DNA from: Alviniconcha marisindica
Taxonomy: Eukaryota > Mollusca > Gastropoda > Provannidae
Direction: 5' to 3'
Assembly (NCBI GenBank): GCA_018857735.1
Contig: JABMCL010001966.1
Span: forward strand, 102,501-166,500
Length of the DNA stretch: 64,000 bases
Shown here: one piece after another, positions 12,736 through 24,039 of the stretch
Position numbering within the stretch: the stretch's first letter is position 1
Layout: the number at the start of each line of letters is the position of its first letter
Translations under genes and position numbers: made by a program
The notes under the pieces: model-generated
Seen by the model: only the letters and a program-made list of their open reading frames with translations
Databases searched by the model: none
What the model was told of the DNA's origin: nothing

Positions 12736-13204
12736 CCGCAAGCCCGTCAAAGCCTCTCTGGCGTTCGTAATACGCACAGCGCGCACTCGGGCCGTTATGC
12801 ACGTTACAAACCCCAGGCCAGTCTCCTGATAAAGGGCGGTGGTGTGGAAAGCACAGAGATGGCTCACCGACATAACGGTAGCAGCAGAGTAATCCTAGTC
12901 ATGACCATAGGTACTCGCCATGGAAAAATCGATACGATCTGCTACACTTGTCCAGACCTCTGACGCCATGCAGTCAACCATCGACATCCCGGATGTCCGA
13001 GTTTGGCCGCCCTCTGCCGGAGAAACACGGTCGGGTGTTCGTGGTGGCTCTAGAACTAGCAGCAGCAGGCATTCTTCAGTCTCAGACCCGTCCCTAATAA
13101 GCCTGATGGTTTCTGTGGACGTAATGCAACACTCAAACAGTCTCAGAAAACTCTACACTGCGTTCCCTGCGCATACTGCAACAGCTGATTGATGGTGATC
13201 GCAT

Positions 13205-13965
13205 TAAAAAAAGAAAAAAGAAAAAGAAAAAAAAGAAGACTTTTTTTTTTTTTTTTTCTTCCTTTTCTTCTTCTTTTTCCCCCGCTATTCTCCGCTTTCC
13301 AGCAGACTCACTGCTCTTTTGTCGCGCGTGTTTCTAAATGAATGGCTGTAAAAGACCCACACGGGAGGTAAAGGTCTGAGGGTCACATACGTTTTGGGAG
13401 ATTAAAAACTAAAAAAAAGAAAGAAAAAAAAAGATTAACGGTTCATACACATTCTGGGAGACTTTCACAAGCCTTTTTTTGTTTTTAAGGACCTAAGGAT
13501 TAAAAAAAAAAAAAAAAAAATCTTAACGGTCCGAGGTTCACAAGCGTTTTTGAGAGTTCTATCAAGCCCATTCTCTTTTTTCAAGGAGCTAACGATTTTA
13601 CAAACCTTTTTTGTGTTAACGGCCCAAGGTTGATACACATTTTGGGAGACTTTCAACAGCCCTTTTTTCCCCTCCCTTTTTTTTTTCAAGGACCTAACAA
13701 ATAAATAAAAAAAGTAAAAAAAAGTAAGTCTGAGAGACTTTCAACCGCCTTTTTTCTTTTTTCCAGGACTCAATGATTAAAATAAAAAATCTTTTCTTTT
13801 TTCAATGGTCCGAGGTTCATACATGTTTTGGGAGACTATCAACAGCCTTTTTTCTTTTTTCATGGAGCTAACAATTTAAAAAAAGAAAAAAAAGTTGGAG
13901 GTTCATACATGTTTCAGGAGACATTCAACTGCCTTTTTTCCCCTCAAATATTTAACAATTTTGGG
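13205..13965. repeat. A/T-homopolymer-rich minisatellite of about 80-100 bp units
   Basis: Repeated modules GGTTCATACA(C/T)(A/G)TTTTGGGAGACT, TCAACAGCCTTTTTTC and AAGGA(C/G)CTAA(C/G)(G/A)ATT, separated by variable A and T runs. About seven degenerate copies. Confidence 0.8.
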
Positions 13966-15318
13966 GGGATTAAAAAACAAAATTATAACTACAGGGCCAA
14001 AGACATAGCTTTACAAAAAAGCCACTATACATACATGTAGTGTAGTTGGGTGCTAGTGGAAATATCTAGCGTTAATGTGTGGCAATTCGTTTGTTGGCGT
14101 ATACAATAACACGTATTCATTTAAACTGTTGTATACCACGCAGTTGAAAAACAAGAATAGTAGACAAATGCACTTCTTATGTCATCTTTTAATTACTGGA
14201 CTGAGGTTTGAGGTAGGGCCAGGAAAAGAAAGACTGGGGTTGGTATGGACGTGTCCAAAGTCCTACTTGTCAAAGATTTGTCCATATGTCAGAGACGACA
14301 GGAAGGTAAGAGGCAGGCGCACATCACTGTCAACACACAAGAGCACCACAGTTTCAATTTTCAGACTGTCAAGTACTGTGTCAAACATTTTAAAACTTTT
14401 TTTTCTTTCTTTTCCTAGCTTGTTGATACCATCAGGCGCAATTTTTTTCTCTCTCTCTCTAAGCTTGTTGATACTATTATGTGCAATCTTTTAGGCAAAT
14501 TTGGTCTGCTTGTGTGTTTGCGTGTGCATGTGTGTGTGTGCATGTCTCTGTGTGTATGTGGCGGGACAAGAGGGGAAGTGGGGGGAGGGTGTGTGTGGGA
14601 GGAAGGGGTGGGGGGAAGAGGGGGTGGGGGGAGGGGGGGCAGGATGTATCAATGTGGGTGTGAAGGGATAGGACAAAATCAGTTATAATCATACTTGTGC
14701 CGATTATATCAATCATTTTAACGTGTACTATACTGTTTATTTTCACAGCCCATTTCTGTAATAATTTAATATTCTATTTCATAATGCATGTGGTATTAAC
14801 TTTGCCTGTACGCTATTGCGCACTCTTTGACTGTGAACCTTTTACACATGCAGATTTTGTTTGTCACGTGTGACACCCACATTCTCCTTTGAATGCAATA
14901 AATACGTACTCAACTGGACTTTTCATTGGTCTTGAAGGACTGTTGTCAACGCCTTGAACAGGTCCTTCCAAACTTACGAATCCTCAAGGACTACAAGGTG
15001 TGGGAAAGGACTCGGTCAGGGACAGGTCTGGACAGGGGATGGGGCTGTTTCACTTTTATTTCAGGTTAGGGAATGAGAAATCTGTTCTCTTTAACACAGT
15101 TTGCCACAAGTAACCCTAGAAACAGTATTTCAAGACAAAAAATTTTTTTTAAAACACACACACAAAAAACAAAACAAAAAAGGAGTAAACAAATCAACAA
15201 AAAGAAATTAAAACAAAATAAAACAAAGTGACTCAAATGTCACACATTCAACAGAAGATGGGTGCTGATGTTTCCATTGACTAATGTTCACTGTGCAACA
15301 GTGACATCACATTCCCAC
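13966..15318. other. no gene recognised; G-rich tract at 14573-14640
   Basis: AT-rich sequence with no convincing coding signal. On the plus strand, 14573-14640 is a dense G-run segment with potential to form G-quadruplexes. It lies downstream of the FBXO45 stop on that gene's strand. Confidence 0.35.
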
Positions 15319-15324
15319 TTTATT
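15319..15324 (-). terminator. candidate FBXO45 polyadenylation signal
   Basis: AATAAA on the minus strand, about 1 kb downstream of the FBXO45 stop codon. It is the first canonical hexamer I find on that strand after the stop. Another lies near 15053. Neither is confirmed. Confidence 0.35.
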
Positions 15325-15699
15325 AATTATCAGTTTTAATGAGGGAGGGTATTATTAACTAATTAAGGGCTGCTTATTATGATGTGTTGCTTTTCATTAA
15401 AATGTGCGAAGCTGAAACAAAGTGATTTTTCCCTTTCTTTGCCCCACACACCAAAGTCCATGCTTACTGGCATTGTCATAATGAAACCACCCTATCCACG
15501 AGCACTCAGATATCAATACTCATTCACGATAGGATACGGCATACAATAGTATAATAAAACAAGGTTTAACAATAAATCTTTTCACTAATTAATTACCATA
15601 ATTTCATTGCGTTACACCTCGTAAACAACTGATAAAGTTCTACACACATACACAAACATGTGCTCACACACACACCTCGTAAACAATTGATAAAGTTCT

Positions 15700-16180
15700 A
15701 CACACACACACACACACACACTCACACACACACAAACACGTGCACATACACACCCAGAACACACTTATCACACTTTTACAAAGTACAAACATCACATGCA
15801 AAAAGGTCATTTTGCACCATAGTGACGCAGGCATGCATGACACATGAAATAACATACGAGTCATCAGTGAGCTAGTAAAACGTGTAATGAAAGCTGTTGT
15901 CACAGACGGTGGATGAATCTGGTATTCTGAAACTAGTCACAAGCTGCTGCGCACACTTCTTTTCCATCCGATCCTCTTTTTCTGCCATCACCCACAGGAT
16001 AACGGGAATCACGCTGAGTCACAAAGTGAAGTGAGCCTCACTTTTCATACCCACGCAAAAAGGTGGACCATCACCACATCCATCCAAACTCAGTTGTTGA
16101 GCACACACATGCACACACGCTCTCACACACATACACACACACACACACACACAGACGTGCACACATACAGACACCAACAG
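15700..16180. repeat. short (AC)n arrays
   Basis: Interrupted CA/AC runs at about 15702-15735 and 16120-16152 in the presumed FBXO45 3' UTR or flank. Confidence 0.8.
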
Positions 16181-16313
16181 TTGTCCCTGGCATGCAAAGC
16201 CAAGCACTCTGTCAATTGCCTGGCCAAGAGAATCCCATGCTGAGCAGTGTGTCCATGGCGATGAGAAGTCAGTGCATGCAGTTGGTCAACCATCCAAGGG
16301 GGCAGGCGATTGG

Positions 16314-16423
16314 TCACCCATCCAGCGGAGGACCAAGGTAGACCATGGAGATCTCCGTGTTGCCATAGACAGCGGAAACAGCGGGGTACAGCTGGGTGTC
16401 AGGCAAGCCTCGAAATGCAACTC
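16314..16423 (-). CDS. FBXO45: FBXO45 exon 3 (SPRY C-terminus and stop)
   Basis: 110 nt encoding [20 protein letters not shown], then [16 protein letters not shown] and TGA. Acceptor TTTTGTGGCAG, entering in phase 1. Confidence 0.96.
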
Positions 16424-18584
16424 CTGCCACAAAACATTGCAGCACAAGTGAAAGGGTCCATATTTTTGGCATAAACAGTGAGAACTGACCGGAAATGGAT
16501 TCTAAGCAACTAGGGGCTCACTACATAGTCTAACAATACTAGCAGGGAAGTCGCAACCACGAAACACTTTTACAGCACACACTAAGTAAGCATAATTGAC
16601 TATTTCACATCCCCAAAACTGGCATGATTGGGTATATTTATCACAACCAAGGTTATCAATACATCACAGTGCAAAGCTTAAACAATGTCAATTTTTTTAA
16701 TGATCACTTATATATAATAGTGCTATTCTCCACTCTCTTGAGCAGACTCACTGCGCTCGCATGTGATTCTACATGAGTGACTACCTATTTATAGCACATT
16801 CTTTTGAATATCCACCACAGTGGTGTACTTAAGCGCTGGCATGGCTGGTGCCACATGAAACTGCTGCCACCTCGGCGCAAGTTCTGTGTACACCATACAA
16901 CCATGCACCATGTCACTTCATGCAAAGCCACATCCGTAAGATGCATGTGTGTTTAGCTGTAACCTGCTACCTGCACCTTTGGCAGAATGACCGGGATCTT
17001 TTACATGCTACTGCGGTAACACGGGGGTGGAACAGATACCGAAATAAGAGTCAGAGCACAGAAAGTCAACCCCGGAGAAGAAAATTCTCCCGCCACTCCT
17101 GCAGGGATTTGAACCCACGAACTTTCAACCACGAGTCCGGCACTCTAACCACTGAGCTACAGTTTTAACCAATTCAACATCACCACAGCCTAGGACATAT
17201 TAGCAAAGGTAGTTGAAACTGACATATATACATAAGAAAGCTCCATGGATGGAGTTTTTGTTGTAAATCTATCAAATGTTTGAAATACCTCAACGTCTTA
17301 ACACCTTTGGGGCCATTTTTTTTCCAATCTAACATTTTCATGCATCCTTTACGGATCAAGGACAGAGCTTTTGTACTTGTTTCTCTTTGCAAAGCGCTCT
17401 CAAACTTTCTAAATGCAGCATTTCAAAAAATAATTATTTCTCAACATTCTAAATTTACAGCTTATTAATGCCTTTTTTCTCTCCCCTTTTCTTTTTTGAT
17501 CTTCTGTATGCATGTCTCTATTCATTTAGAGCTTCTTGGGTGTGTCAGCTGAGAGTATTCTCCCATGCTGATGGAGTCTACCACTTAGACATTCTCTTTA
17601 TTTTATTTTTTTATTAGTGCTGGGCTGATATTCTGTCACCATTATGTGCCAGTAGTCAGTGATGAGTTATTCAGGTAGTGAAACACATGTCTGACCTAGG
17701 CAACCAACATAAAATGGTCTACATTTTATTCTAAATCAGTAAATGTCGTCAACACAGACCATGTTTTTCATCATGCACATTCATTTCAAACAATAATCTG
17801 AATGTAAAAAAACAACTAAAAATCCAAGTTTTTTGTTTGTTTGTTTGCACATACTTTTTCTGATCACCATGTGAATGTGGAAGTTTTTTGTGCATTCCAA
17901 TTTCCATAATCCAACATCGCTTTACATATTAATGTATAACAACAACTTGACAAATGAGAATCACAGTACACCCGAAACACTCTGAGGCTGATAAAGCAAA
18001 ACAACTTACCTAAAAACTCATAGTTTTTCTCAAATGCTAATGTGTTGTCTTCACAGTCCAATATTACTCTTATTCTCTCTCCCACCTGCACAACAGAACA
18101 CATACTGTATACAACTGTGACCTTAGACTGGTATACTTACAGAATATGACCTTACACAGTTATACTGTTTGTAATTCACCATCACACCCTGCACCACAGA
18201 ACACATACTGTATACAAATGTGACCTTACGCTGGTACTCTTACAGAATATGACCATACACAGTTATAGTCTTATACTGTTTGTAATTCACAACCACATCC
18301 TGCACTACAGACACAACAGAACACATACTGTATACAAATGTGATCTTACACAGACAGTAGATACACTTACACTTTCGTACAGTATATGACAGTACACAGT
18401 TACTATTTGTAATTCACAACCACATTCTTCACCACAGACACAACAGAACATATGCTGTATACAAATGTGACCTTACACAGACATGCTTACAGAATATGAC
18501 ATTACACAGTTACACTTACACTGTTTGTAATTCACAACCACAGACACAACAGAACACATACTGTATACAAATGTGACCTTACAC

Positions 18585-18640
<56 letters not shown>

Positions 18641-21234
18641 CTTAGTGCCAAAAGGTGCGCAAATGGGGGGTCCGATTTTTGACTGTCAATAAAATCCGTT
18701 TCAAACACTGTCTTGTTGTTGCTTTGTGGTGTGTTCATAATTGGTCAGTATCACAGTGGAAACAATATGAGCTCTAAATCTGGAACAGCTGGAGAAATAT
18801 TATTTTTTGAAAGTGAAAAGGACCACAAAATTTCCCCTGAAAATGGACATGCTCACGGTGAGTGCTTAGCGTGCTTTCATTCACGTACATGACGAAGCAA
18901 AACATTACCTTAGTCACCGATTTGCACAGAGGAGATATTGCATATTGCATAGTGCATATAAAATTGATTATCACTGAATTTTGTTTTTGGAGTTAGAGGC
19001 TCCGAAAATTCCCTGGGTCGAACATTATGTGTGTTGAAATGTTTCATGACCAGCATCCGCAGACAATCTAGTGAAGACAGACTTTCTCTTTGTCGAAACT
19101 TTACTCCATTCACTGTGGTACGTCACTACATCAGGCGCCAATGTTTTATTTTACTGCCAAATGTCTGGGTAGTTTTTAAAATATTTTTTTGCCATTCTTC
19201 ATAAAACTGTTGCAATAAATAACGTTCAACAACGTATTAGATTAAACAAGCAAAAGGGAAAAAATAAATTTTTCCCGCGCTTTTGCACTACTTCCGGTCA
19301 GCCATGTTACACACCCGGGTCATTTGCTTTTAGCACATGGCCGCAGGGAAGAGACGTTCTGATAGGGCGAAAGGTGTTGTGGTAATATTTTTTGCAGACC
19401 GTAACGTTTCAACTTAATTTAAACGTTCATCGGAGATTTAGTCAAATCTTCCGGTTTACAATGATATTTAGTTGGTATATGCCGAATCTTTTAAAAGTAT
19501 CGGAATGTTAGCATACAGAGTGAGTTTTTGTTGCTGTTGATCTAAAGTTTGTTCAGATGCTTTCGAAAATTTAGTTTTCACCGAGTTTCTTACAACATGG
19601 GTGCATGTTGAAATCGTAATGTGCGACAGCAGATTGGTTATAAATAGTATATTCTGATCGTACTCTTTACATTTTTTGCTTCCCACTTAACGCAGTTCAT
19701 TTTGTTTACAAACTACGTCTTCAAAAAAATCATCATATATGGTAGACAATTCAAATTTACGCAGGTTGAAGCTGTCAAGTTAGATGTTGAACATTACGAT
19801 TACAACATGAGCTGTGGAAATAATAACTTCGACATAATTATAGTGACCATGCCTGTCTGCCTTCCAGAGTTCTAAAAATGTAAAGGTGCCGATCTTAATA
19901 GCATTATTCTTTGGCTGTGATTTTTTTAGGACAATTGTTTCTATTTATTATTATTAATTCTTTCACTTTTAAGTTAACTGTTCAGCTATTTTTGTCTTAG
20001 GCCCCCCGAGTCAACATGACCAAGAAACGCATGGATGACAGGTTTGGGGTGTGTTTTCCTGTGACACCCAAAAGCAGCAAAAGTTGCACTCGCTCTTACT
20101 TGCTCCATTTTCCCCTTACAAAACACTTACTTGTTTGTTAAATAATCAGTATTATTTTTTTTGGTTTTGAAAAACAAAGTACCATGTTTTCTCATTAACA
20201 TATTACAACAAAATTAATGCAGCAAAAACTGTTCACATGGAAACAGTTATGTCTTTATACTTTACAGTAATAAAAAGTTACTGATTTATCATTTTCATCA
20301 AGAAACAAACAGCATTGTACATCTTGTTGATATAGTAATGTTCGACATATTTCTTACATCATTTGCTGTTTATGTCAAGAAAACTTAAATTTGAGAGAAA
20401 AAAAAATCATCAAATCTTCCTTGTCACATATTGCTCTATTAAAGAATAACTTTATGTTTCAAAATGTGTTGCTTTTTATTCATTTAAAAATGTTCAAGAT
20501 TGGGGTGTATGTTGAACATTATCTAAAATATTGCAACAAACTATGCGTAGCATGCTGTTCTGTGTGACACAGAACAACAACAGTTTTACTTGGTAATACT
20601 CATGTGGATCACATCTTGTAAGATCAGTTGGGTTTTCAAGTTAACTGCATGATTAGCAGCACAGTAATGTGGGCTTGTTGTAAAGTGTAATGTTCAACAT
20701 CTTATCACAAATCACACTGAAAGTCAAATTTCTCAGGAACGAAGAGCAGCATTTCCTTCTCCCTTCACTGGTGGATAACTTCACATGTGTTCTTTCAAAA
20801 AATGCATTACTCACTCACATCCTGTCAACTTTATTTTCTACTACCTCTGTCCTCTTTTCTTGCGCACCTTTTGGCACTAAGACATATATATATATTTACA
20901 GAATATGACCTTACACACTTATACTGTTTGTAATTCACAACCACATCCTGCACCTCAGACACAACAGAACACATACTGTATACAATTACAAGTACGACTT
21001 ACCTGATCACCACAGACACAACTCACAAGAGAACACATATATAACGACATACAAATATGACCATAAACAGTTAAGTTACACTGAGCAGGTAAACATTTCT
21101 TTGCATTTCTCCACCAACCAAACTGGCTGCTTGCAGAATGTGAAGTCCTGTGAGTGTTGTGTTTGTCAACTCAATTTGAATTGTCAATTGGCTTAAAATT
21201 GCACTCATCTCATGCATGCATGCATGAACACATG

Positions 21235-21272
<38 letters not shown>

Positions 21273-22186
21273 GTGTACATGTGTTTGGTTGCTTGAAACT
21301 GATTTCTCTCTCCCTTGTTTTGGGGTTTTTTAATATTCATAATTCTCTTAGTTAATATCTTTTTACTTATACTATTATAATATAGATTTTTTTTTTAAAG
21401 ATAATCTGTTTTACTATTTTAGTGTTTGCAGAAATTAGCATCTTGGGGGACTTCAAGTTCAAGCAACAGATTGTCACCCGAAGCACCATCTGATTTGCAC
21501 GTGCGCACTCCCCTCCCATCACATCTATACCTAAAATTAGGTCCAGCGATGTATCACATCAAGATCAAGTTCTGTTTTTTTGAGAACCAGTCAAACAAAC
21601 CAACAGCTGATCGATTGCTGATTCCGATGCTGCTCTTAACCAGCAAAACATGAGAAATTACCAGTTAACATAAACTCTGATGATAGTTTCAAATAATCCA
21701 TTGCTGCTTACTGGCACCAATGGCAGTTTTCATTTCGCAGATTTACAAACAGTTAACACGTTAGACAATTTTTCAAACTGGTGCAACATCTATTTATAAC
21801 TTGTAAAAGTGGTTCGACTTCAAGGAAAATGGTCAGACACACATCTGTCCATGCTATTACTAGAGCTCTACTACTAGTACTAGCATAGTAGCAAACACCC
21901 TGCTCTCCTCGGCTCCCTATCTAGAAAGTAGAAACTGAACGCACACACACACACACAGAGTGACACACTGTTACTGTACATGTATACACACACACACACA
22001 CACACACACACGCATGACTCACGTACACACAGCCACTCTCACTGTACTGTGGGTGTGTGTGGGGGGGGGGGGGGGGGGGGTTATGGGGGGGGGGGGGGGG
22101 GGGGGTTGTCTTTTTTTTTGTTTTGTTTTTTTTTGGGAGTTGTTTGTTTTTAATACCAAAAATTGCTGTTAACATGAACCATGATC

Positions 22187-22221
<35 letters not shown>

Positions 22222-23238
22222 TTACTTTTCCGGTGTCAGTCTCCTTCCTCTTTTTCCCCTCCACAAACCCCAAAGCTTAAGTTTAAGTCTTCAAATTAAT
22301 AAGGATGGCTGCTTAAACCAAAGGGGCAGAAGATGATGATTCAGAAATCACACTGTGCAATGTACTACCAGAACTTTGATCAAATTCAAAGTCTAATCAA
22401 GTATCATGACATTAAAAAAATTAAAAACAATCAAACTGAAAGTAACTAATTACTTGACAGCTTACTCTCAAGTCTTACAGTACTTGGGAACACATTCCAT
22501 AAAAACAGAAACAAAATCACACCCAAACATCCAAGACGTAATCAGGATCTGGGAGTGGACAAATAAGTTCCTTCGAACATAAGAACAGACAACTCCCCCC
22601 GTCTACTGTCGACACCACATGGCACAAGGCCCACGGAGCCATTCTGGCTGTAACGGTCATGGTACCTGGTACTTTGGAGCGTTGTTCAACATGGGATAGT
22701 TGCCTTGACTGTCACCATTGTGAATTAAATGATTGTCCACTAGGTTCCAGCCCCAGCTCTGCGAGTCACCCCCTATAAGTGGGGAGTAACCTTGGCTCTG
22801 AACTGAAGCGTGTTGGGTTGCTAACCCTATCATCGCCACTGTTCCGAGAGGTCCTTCCCACCACACTTCCCAACAATGCCGCCCTGTTCGAAAGCCAATT
22901 TTCCCTCGTGCACCGTCCGTACTCTGTGCAACAGGGTTGCGATGAACTGTGAAACCATTGGCTTTGATGTAGATGTTTTTTGAACAGTCGTTTGGGTTCC
23001 AAGCGTGATAAAACGCGCGTAACTTGGCCTTGTAAGTTGGCACATTGCTCAGAATGTCAGATTTCAGAGCCTCCTCTGCCAGTTTCCGCACACAATGTAT
23101 TCGCCATACATCATTGTTTTCGTCGTTCAGATATTTGTACCAATTCTTACAAACAAGAGAACAGTTTCGAAGGTCTGAAATGTCCAAATATGAAAAGACT
23201 ATTTCCAACACATGATGTGGAAGCTTTGCAGCCGCCAT
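16314..23238 (-). CDS. FBXO45: F-box/SPRY domain protein FBXO45 (Fsn), complete three-exon gene
   Basis: Exons on the minus strand are 23238-22666, 18085-18010 and 16423-16314. They join in phase into 252 codons plus stop, close to fly Fsn and shorter than human FBXO45, which has a longer N-terminus. The F-box (about residues 5-50) carries [20 protein letters not shown] and CSLVCKNWY. The SPRY domain (about 85-250) carries [34 protein letters not shown] and [11 protein letters not shown], and the protein ends LGPPLDG. All splice sites are GT-AG. The ATG has A at -3. In the family, FBXO45/Fsn pairs with the RING protein PHR1/Highwire/RPM-1 in a neuronal ubiquitin ligase that controls synapse growth and axon fate; it is atypical in not using a standard SCF. 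The identification is very secure; the neuronal role is inferred from orthologues. Confidence 0.97.
16703..17165 (-). mobile_element. tRNA-derived SINE, family B (in FBXO45 intron 2)
   Basis: On the minus strand it begins CTGTAGCTCAGTGGTTAGAG (A-box region), with GGGTTCAAATCC (B box) about 40 bp on. A body of about 370 bp follows, including AAAAGATCCCGGTCATTCTG and TGGCACCAGCCATGCCAGCG. The body recurs in decayed form at 39640-40050, and its 3' part at about 13285-13365. It extends far beyond a tRNA, so it is a SINE and not a tRNA gene. Confidence 0.8.
17166..18009. other. FBXO45 intron 2, otherwise unremarkable
   Basis: AT-rich intron sequence between the SINE and exon 2. Nothing further is recognised. 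Confidence 0.5.
18010..18085 (-). CDS. FBXO45: FBXO45 exon 2 (SPRY, central strands)
   Basis: 76 nt encoding [20 protein letters not shown] and NYEFL plus one base, with donor GTAAGT. The acceptor TTCTGTTGTGCAG is the first copy of a motif repeated in the minisatellite upstream on the gene strand. Confidence 0.96.
18083..18585 (-). repeat. minisatellite of about 105-130-bp units starting at the FBXO45 exon 2 acceptor
   Basis: Each unit reads, on the plus strand, CTGCAC(A/C)ACAGAACACATAC, TGTATACAAATGTGACCTTA and ACTGTTTGTAATTCACAACC. The first unit overlaps the true exon 2 acceptor. Later units keep the same CTGCAC or CTGCACTACAGACACAACAG sequence, so they carry acceptor-like TGCAG on the gene strand (AG at about 18190/18189 and 18301/18300). 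One further unit resumes at 20895-21010, beyond the inserted element. Confidence 0.9.
18586..18638. repeat. (AT)n microsatellite at an insertion site
   Basis: About 50 bp of AT directly abutting the left end of the TIR element. A shorter ATATATATATAT block abuts its right end. Confidence 0.95.
18641..20881. mobile_element. 2.24-kb DNA element with 22-bp terminal inverted repeats, no transposase seen
   Basis: The left end CTTAGTGCCAAAAGGTGCGC(AA) at 18641-18662 is repeated perfectly inverted at 20860-20881. Both ends sit in TA repeats, and the host minisatellite resumes on each side, which shows an insertion (TA-type target likely). Inside are two plus-strand segments that look exon-like. From 18759 an ATG frame of about 30 codons ends at GTGAGT. 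From about 19337 an ATG frame encoding [12 protein letters not shown] ends at GTGTTG. A TTGTCTTAG acceptor-like site follows at about 19992-20000. No transposase or DDE motif was recognised; it may be non-autonomous or carry captured host sequence. Confidence 0.8.
20890..21010 (-). repeat. resumed FBXO45-intron minisatellite unit
   Basis: Continues the 18083-18585 array (ACAGAATATGACCTTACACA, TACTGTTTGTAATTCACAAC, CTCAGACACAACAGAACACA), showing that the TIR element split the array. Confidence 0.85.
21237..21268. repeat. (AT)n microsatellite
   Basis: About 32 bp of alternating AT in FBXO45 intron 1. Confidence 0.95.
21300..22056. other. FBXO45 intron 1 sequence with short (AC)n
   Basis: No gene or known element is recognised. 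CA runs lie at 21942-21958 and 21986-22012. Confidence 0.4.
22057..22221. repeat. poly-G, T-rich and poly-C blocks
   Basis: Two G runs of about 20 or more between 22061 and 22105, then T-rich sequence, then about 33 consecutive C at 22188-22220. Confidence 0.95.
22666..23238 (-). CDS. FBXO45: FBXO45 exon 1 (F-box and most of SPRY)
   Basis: 191 codons from ATG to AAG TAC CAG, with donor GTACCA (phase 0). The start follows ACTATC, giving A at -3, and the N-terminus [15 protein letters not shown] aligns with the beginning of the F-box. Confidence 0.97.
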
Positions 23239-23609
23239 GATAGTTCTTGAAGCTGTACGAGAGTTGGCGAGAAGCTACGATACACTCACTTCCTGGATGA
23301 TTTTTGCGTACAAAACCTGCCACCAAACGCCACAGATGTCGTCAGTCATTTAGTTTTTGCGTCGTTTGGTCTGTTTGTTGTAAGCGCAAAATGAAAATGT
23401 GACCATTAATGGATAACTGTCCTCATTTACAACGATAGATCGCTTCCTTTCTGTCTTGCTGAGTCACAGTTTTCTGTCGTCTGCTACACTTCTTCGCATT
23501 CATACATTCCAGAGGAGATACCAACAGTTGTGAATGATCGCGAGGTCACTGCCCTCGACTGCAAGTACTCTTGCACTTAAACCCCCTCAGGGCTGTTCGC
23601 GCTAGGGGT

Positions 23610-23630
23610 TTATGTTATGTTATGTTATGT
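23610..23630. repeat. (TTATG)n pentanucleotide repeat
   Basis: Four to five copies of TTATG about 370 bp upstream of the FBXO45 start codon. Confidence 0.85.
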
Positions 23631-23853
23631 TTCAAGACTGACCAGGCATTTGATGAAACAGTTTCACTGAGCTGCTATTATTTTCTACTATACAAACTCA
23701 GTGAGATGATGAATAATTCAGGTCAGTCAGTCAGCCAGTGACACGGCAGCTATCGATCTGGCCGACACTGCATGTGCACGACTGACTTCGGCCGCGTTCG
23801 CTTCTTTCGGGTCCTTCATGTCTGCGTTCGAAACAGATCCATCTTTCAAGTCA

Positions 23854-24024
23854 AACATGGCGGAAATCCTTCAGCGGATTATCCGTTTCTTGGGCTTGTT
23901 ACTCATTGGCAGCCATGCTTGGGCCAAACCGCATATGCCGCTGCTGTTTACGGCTGCGCCAGCCGCAGCTGCCGATATCTCCGGCGTAGTCCGTGCAGCC
24001 AAAGATTATATTATTTATAAATAA
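23854..24024 (+). CDS. possible small secreted-type ORF (about 56 codons), unrecognised
   Basis: The ATG at about 23860 opens a frame MAEILQRIIRFLGLLLIGSH, then AWAKPHMPLLFTAAPAAAAD, ending DYIIYK and TAA. The first 22 or so residues look like a signal peptide (hydrophobic core FLGLLLIG, small residue before KPH). An in-frame upstream ATG also exists at 23818. It is divergent from FBXO45, about 620 bp from its start. I do not recognise the product. It could be a first exon, an upstream transcript or chance. Confidence 0.25.
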   Translation, partial: NMAEILQRIIRFLGLLLIGSHAWAKPHMPLLFTAAPAAAADISGVVRAAKDYIIYK

Positions 24025-24031
24025 TCTTTGG
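23999..24031. repeat. inverted repeat (hairpin)
   Basis: CCAAAGATTAT and ATAATCTTTGG form an 11-bp perfect stem around an AT-rich 11-nt loop that contains the stop codon of the small ORF. Confidence 0.8.
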
Positions 24032-24039
24032 TGTAGCGC

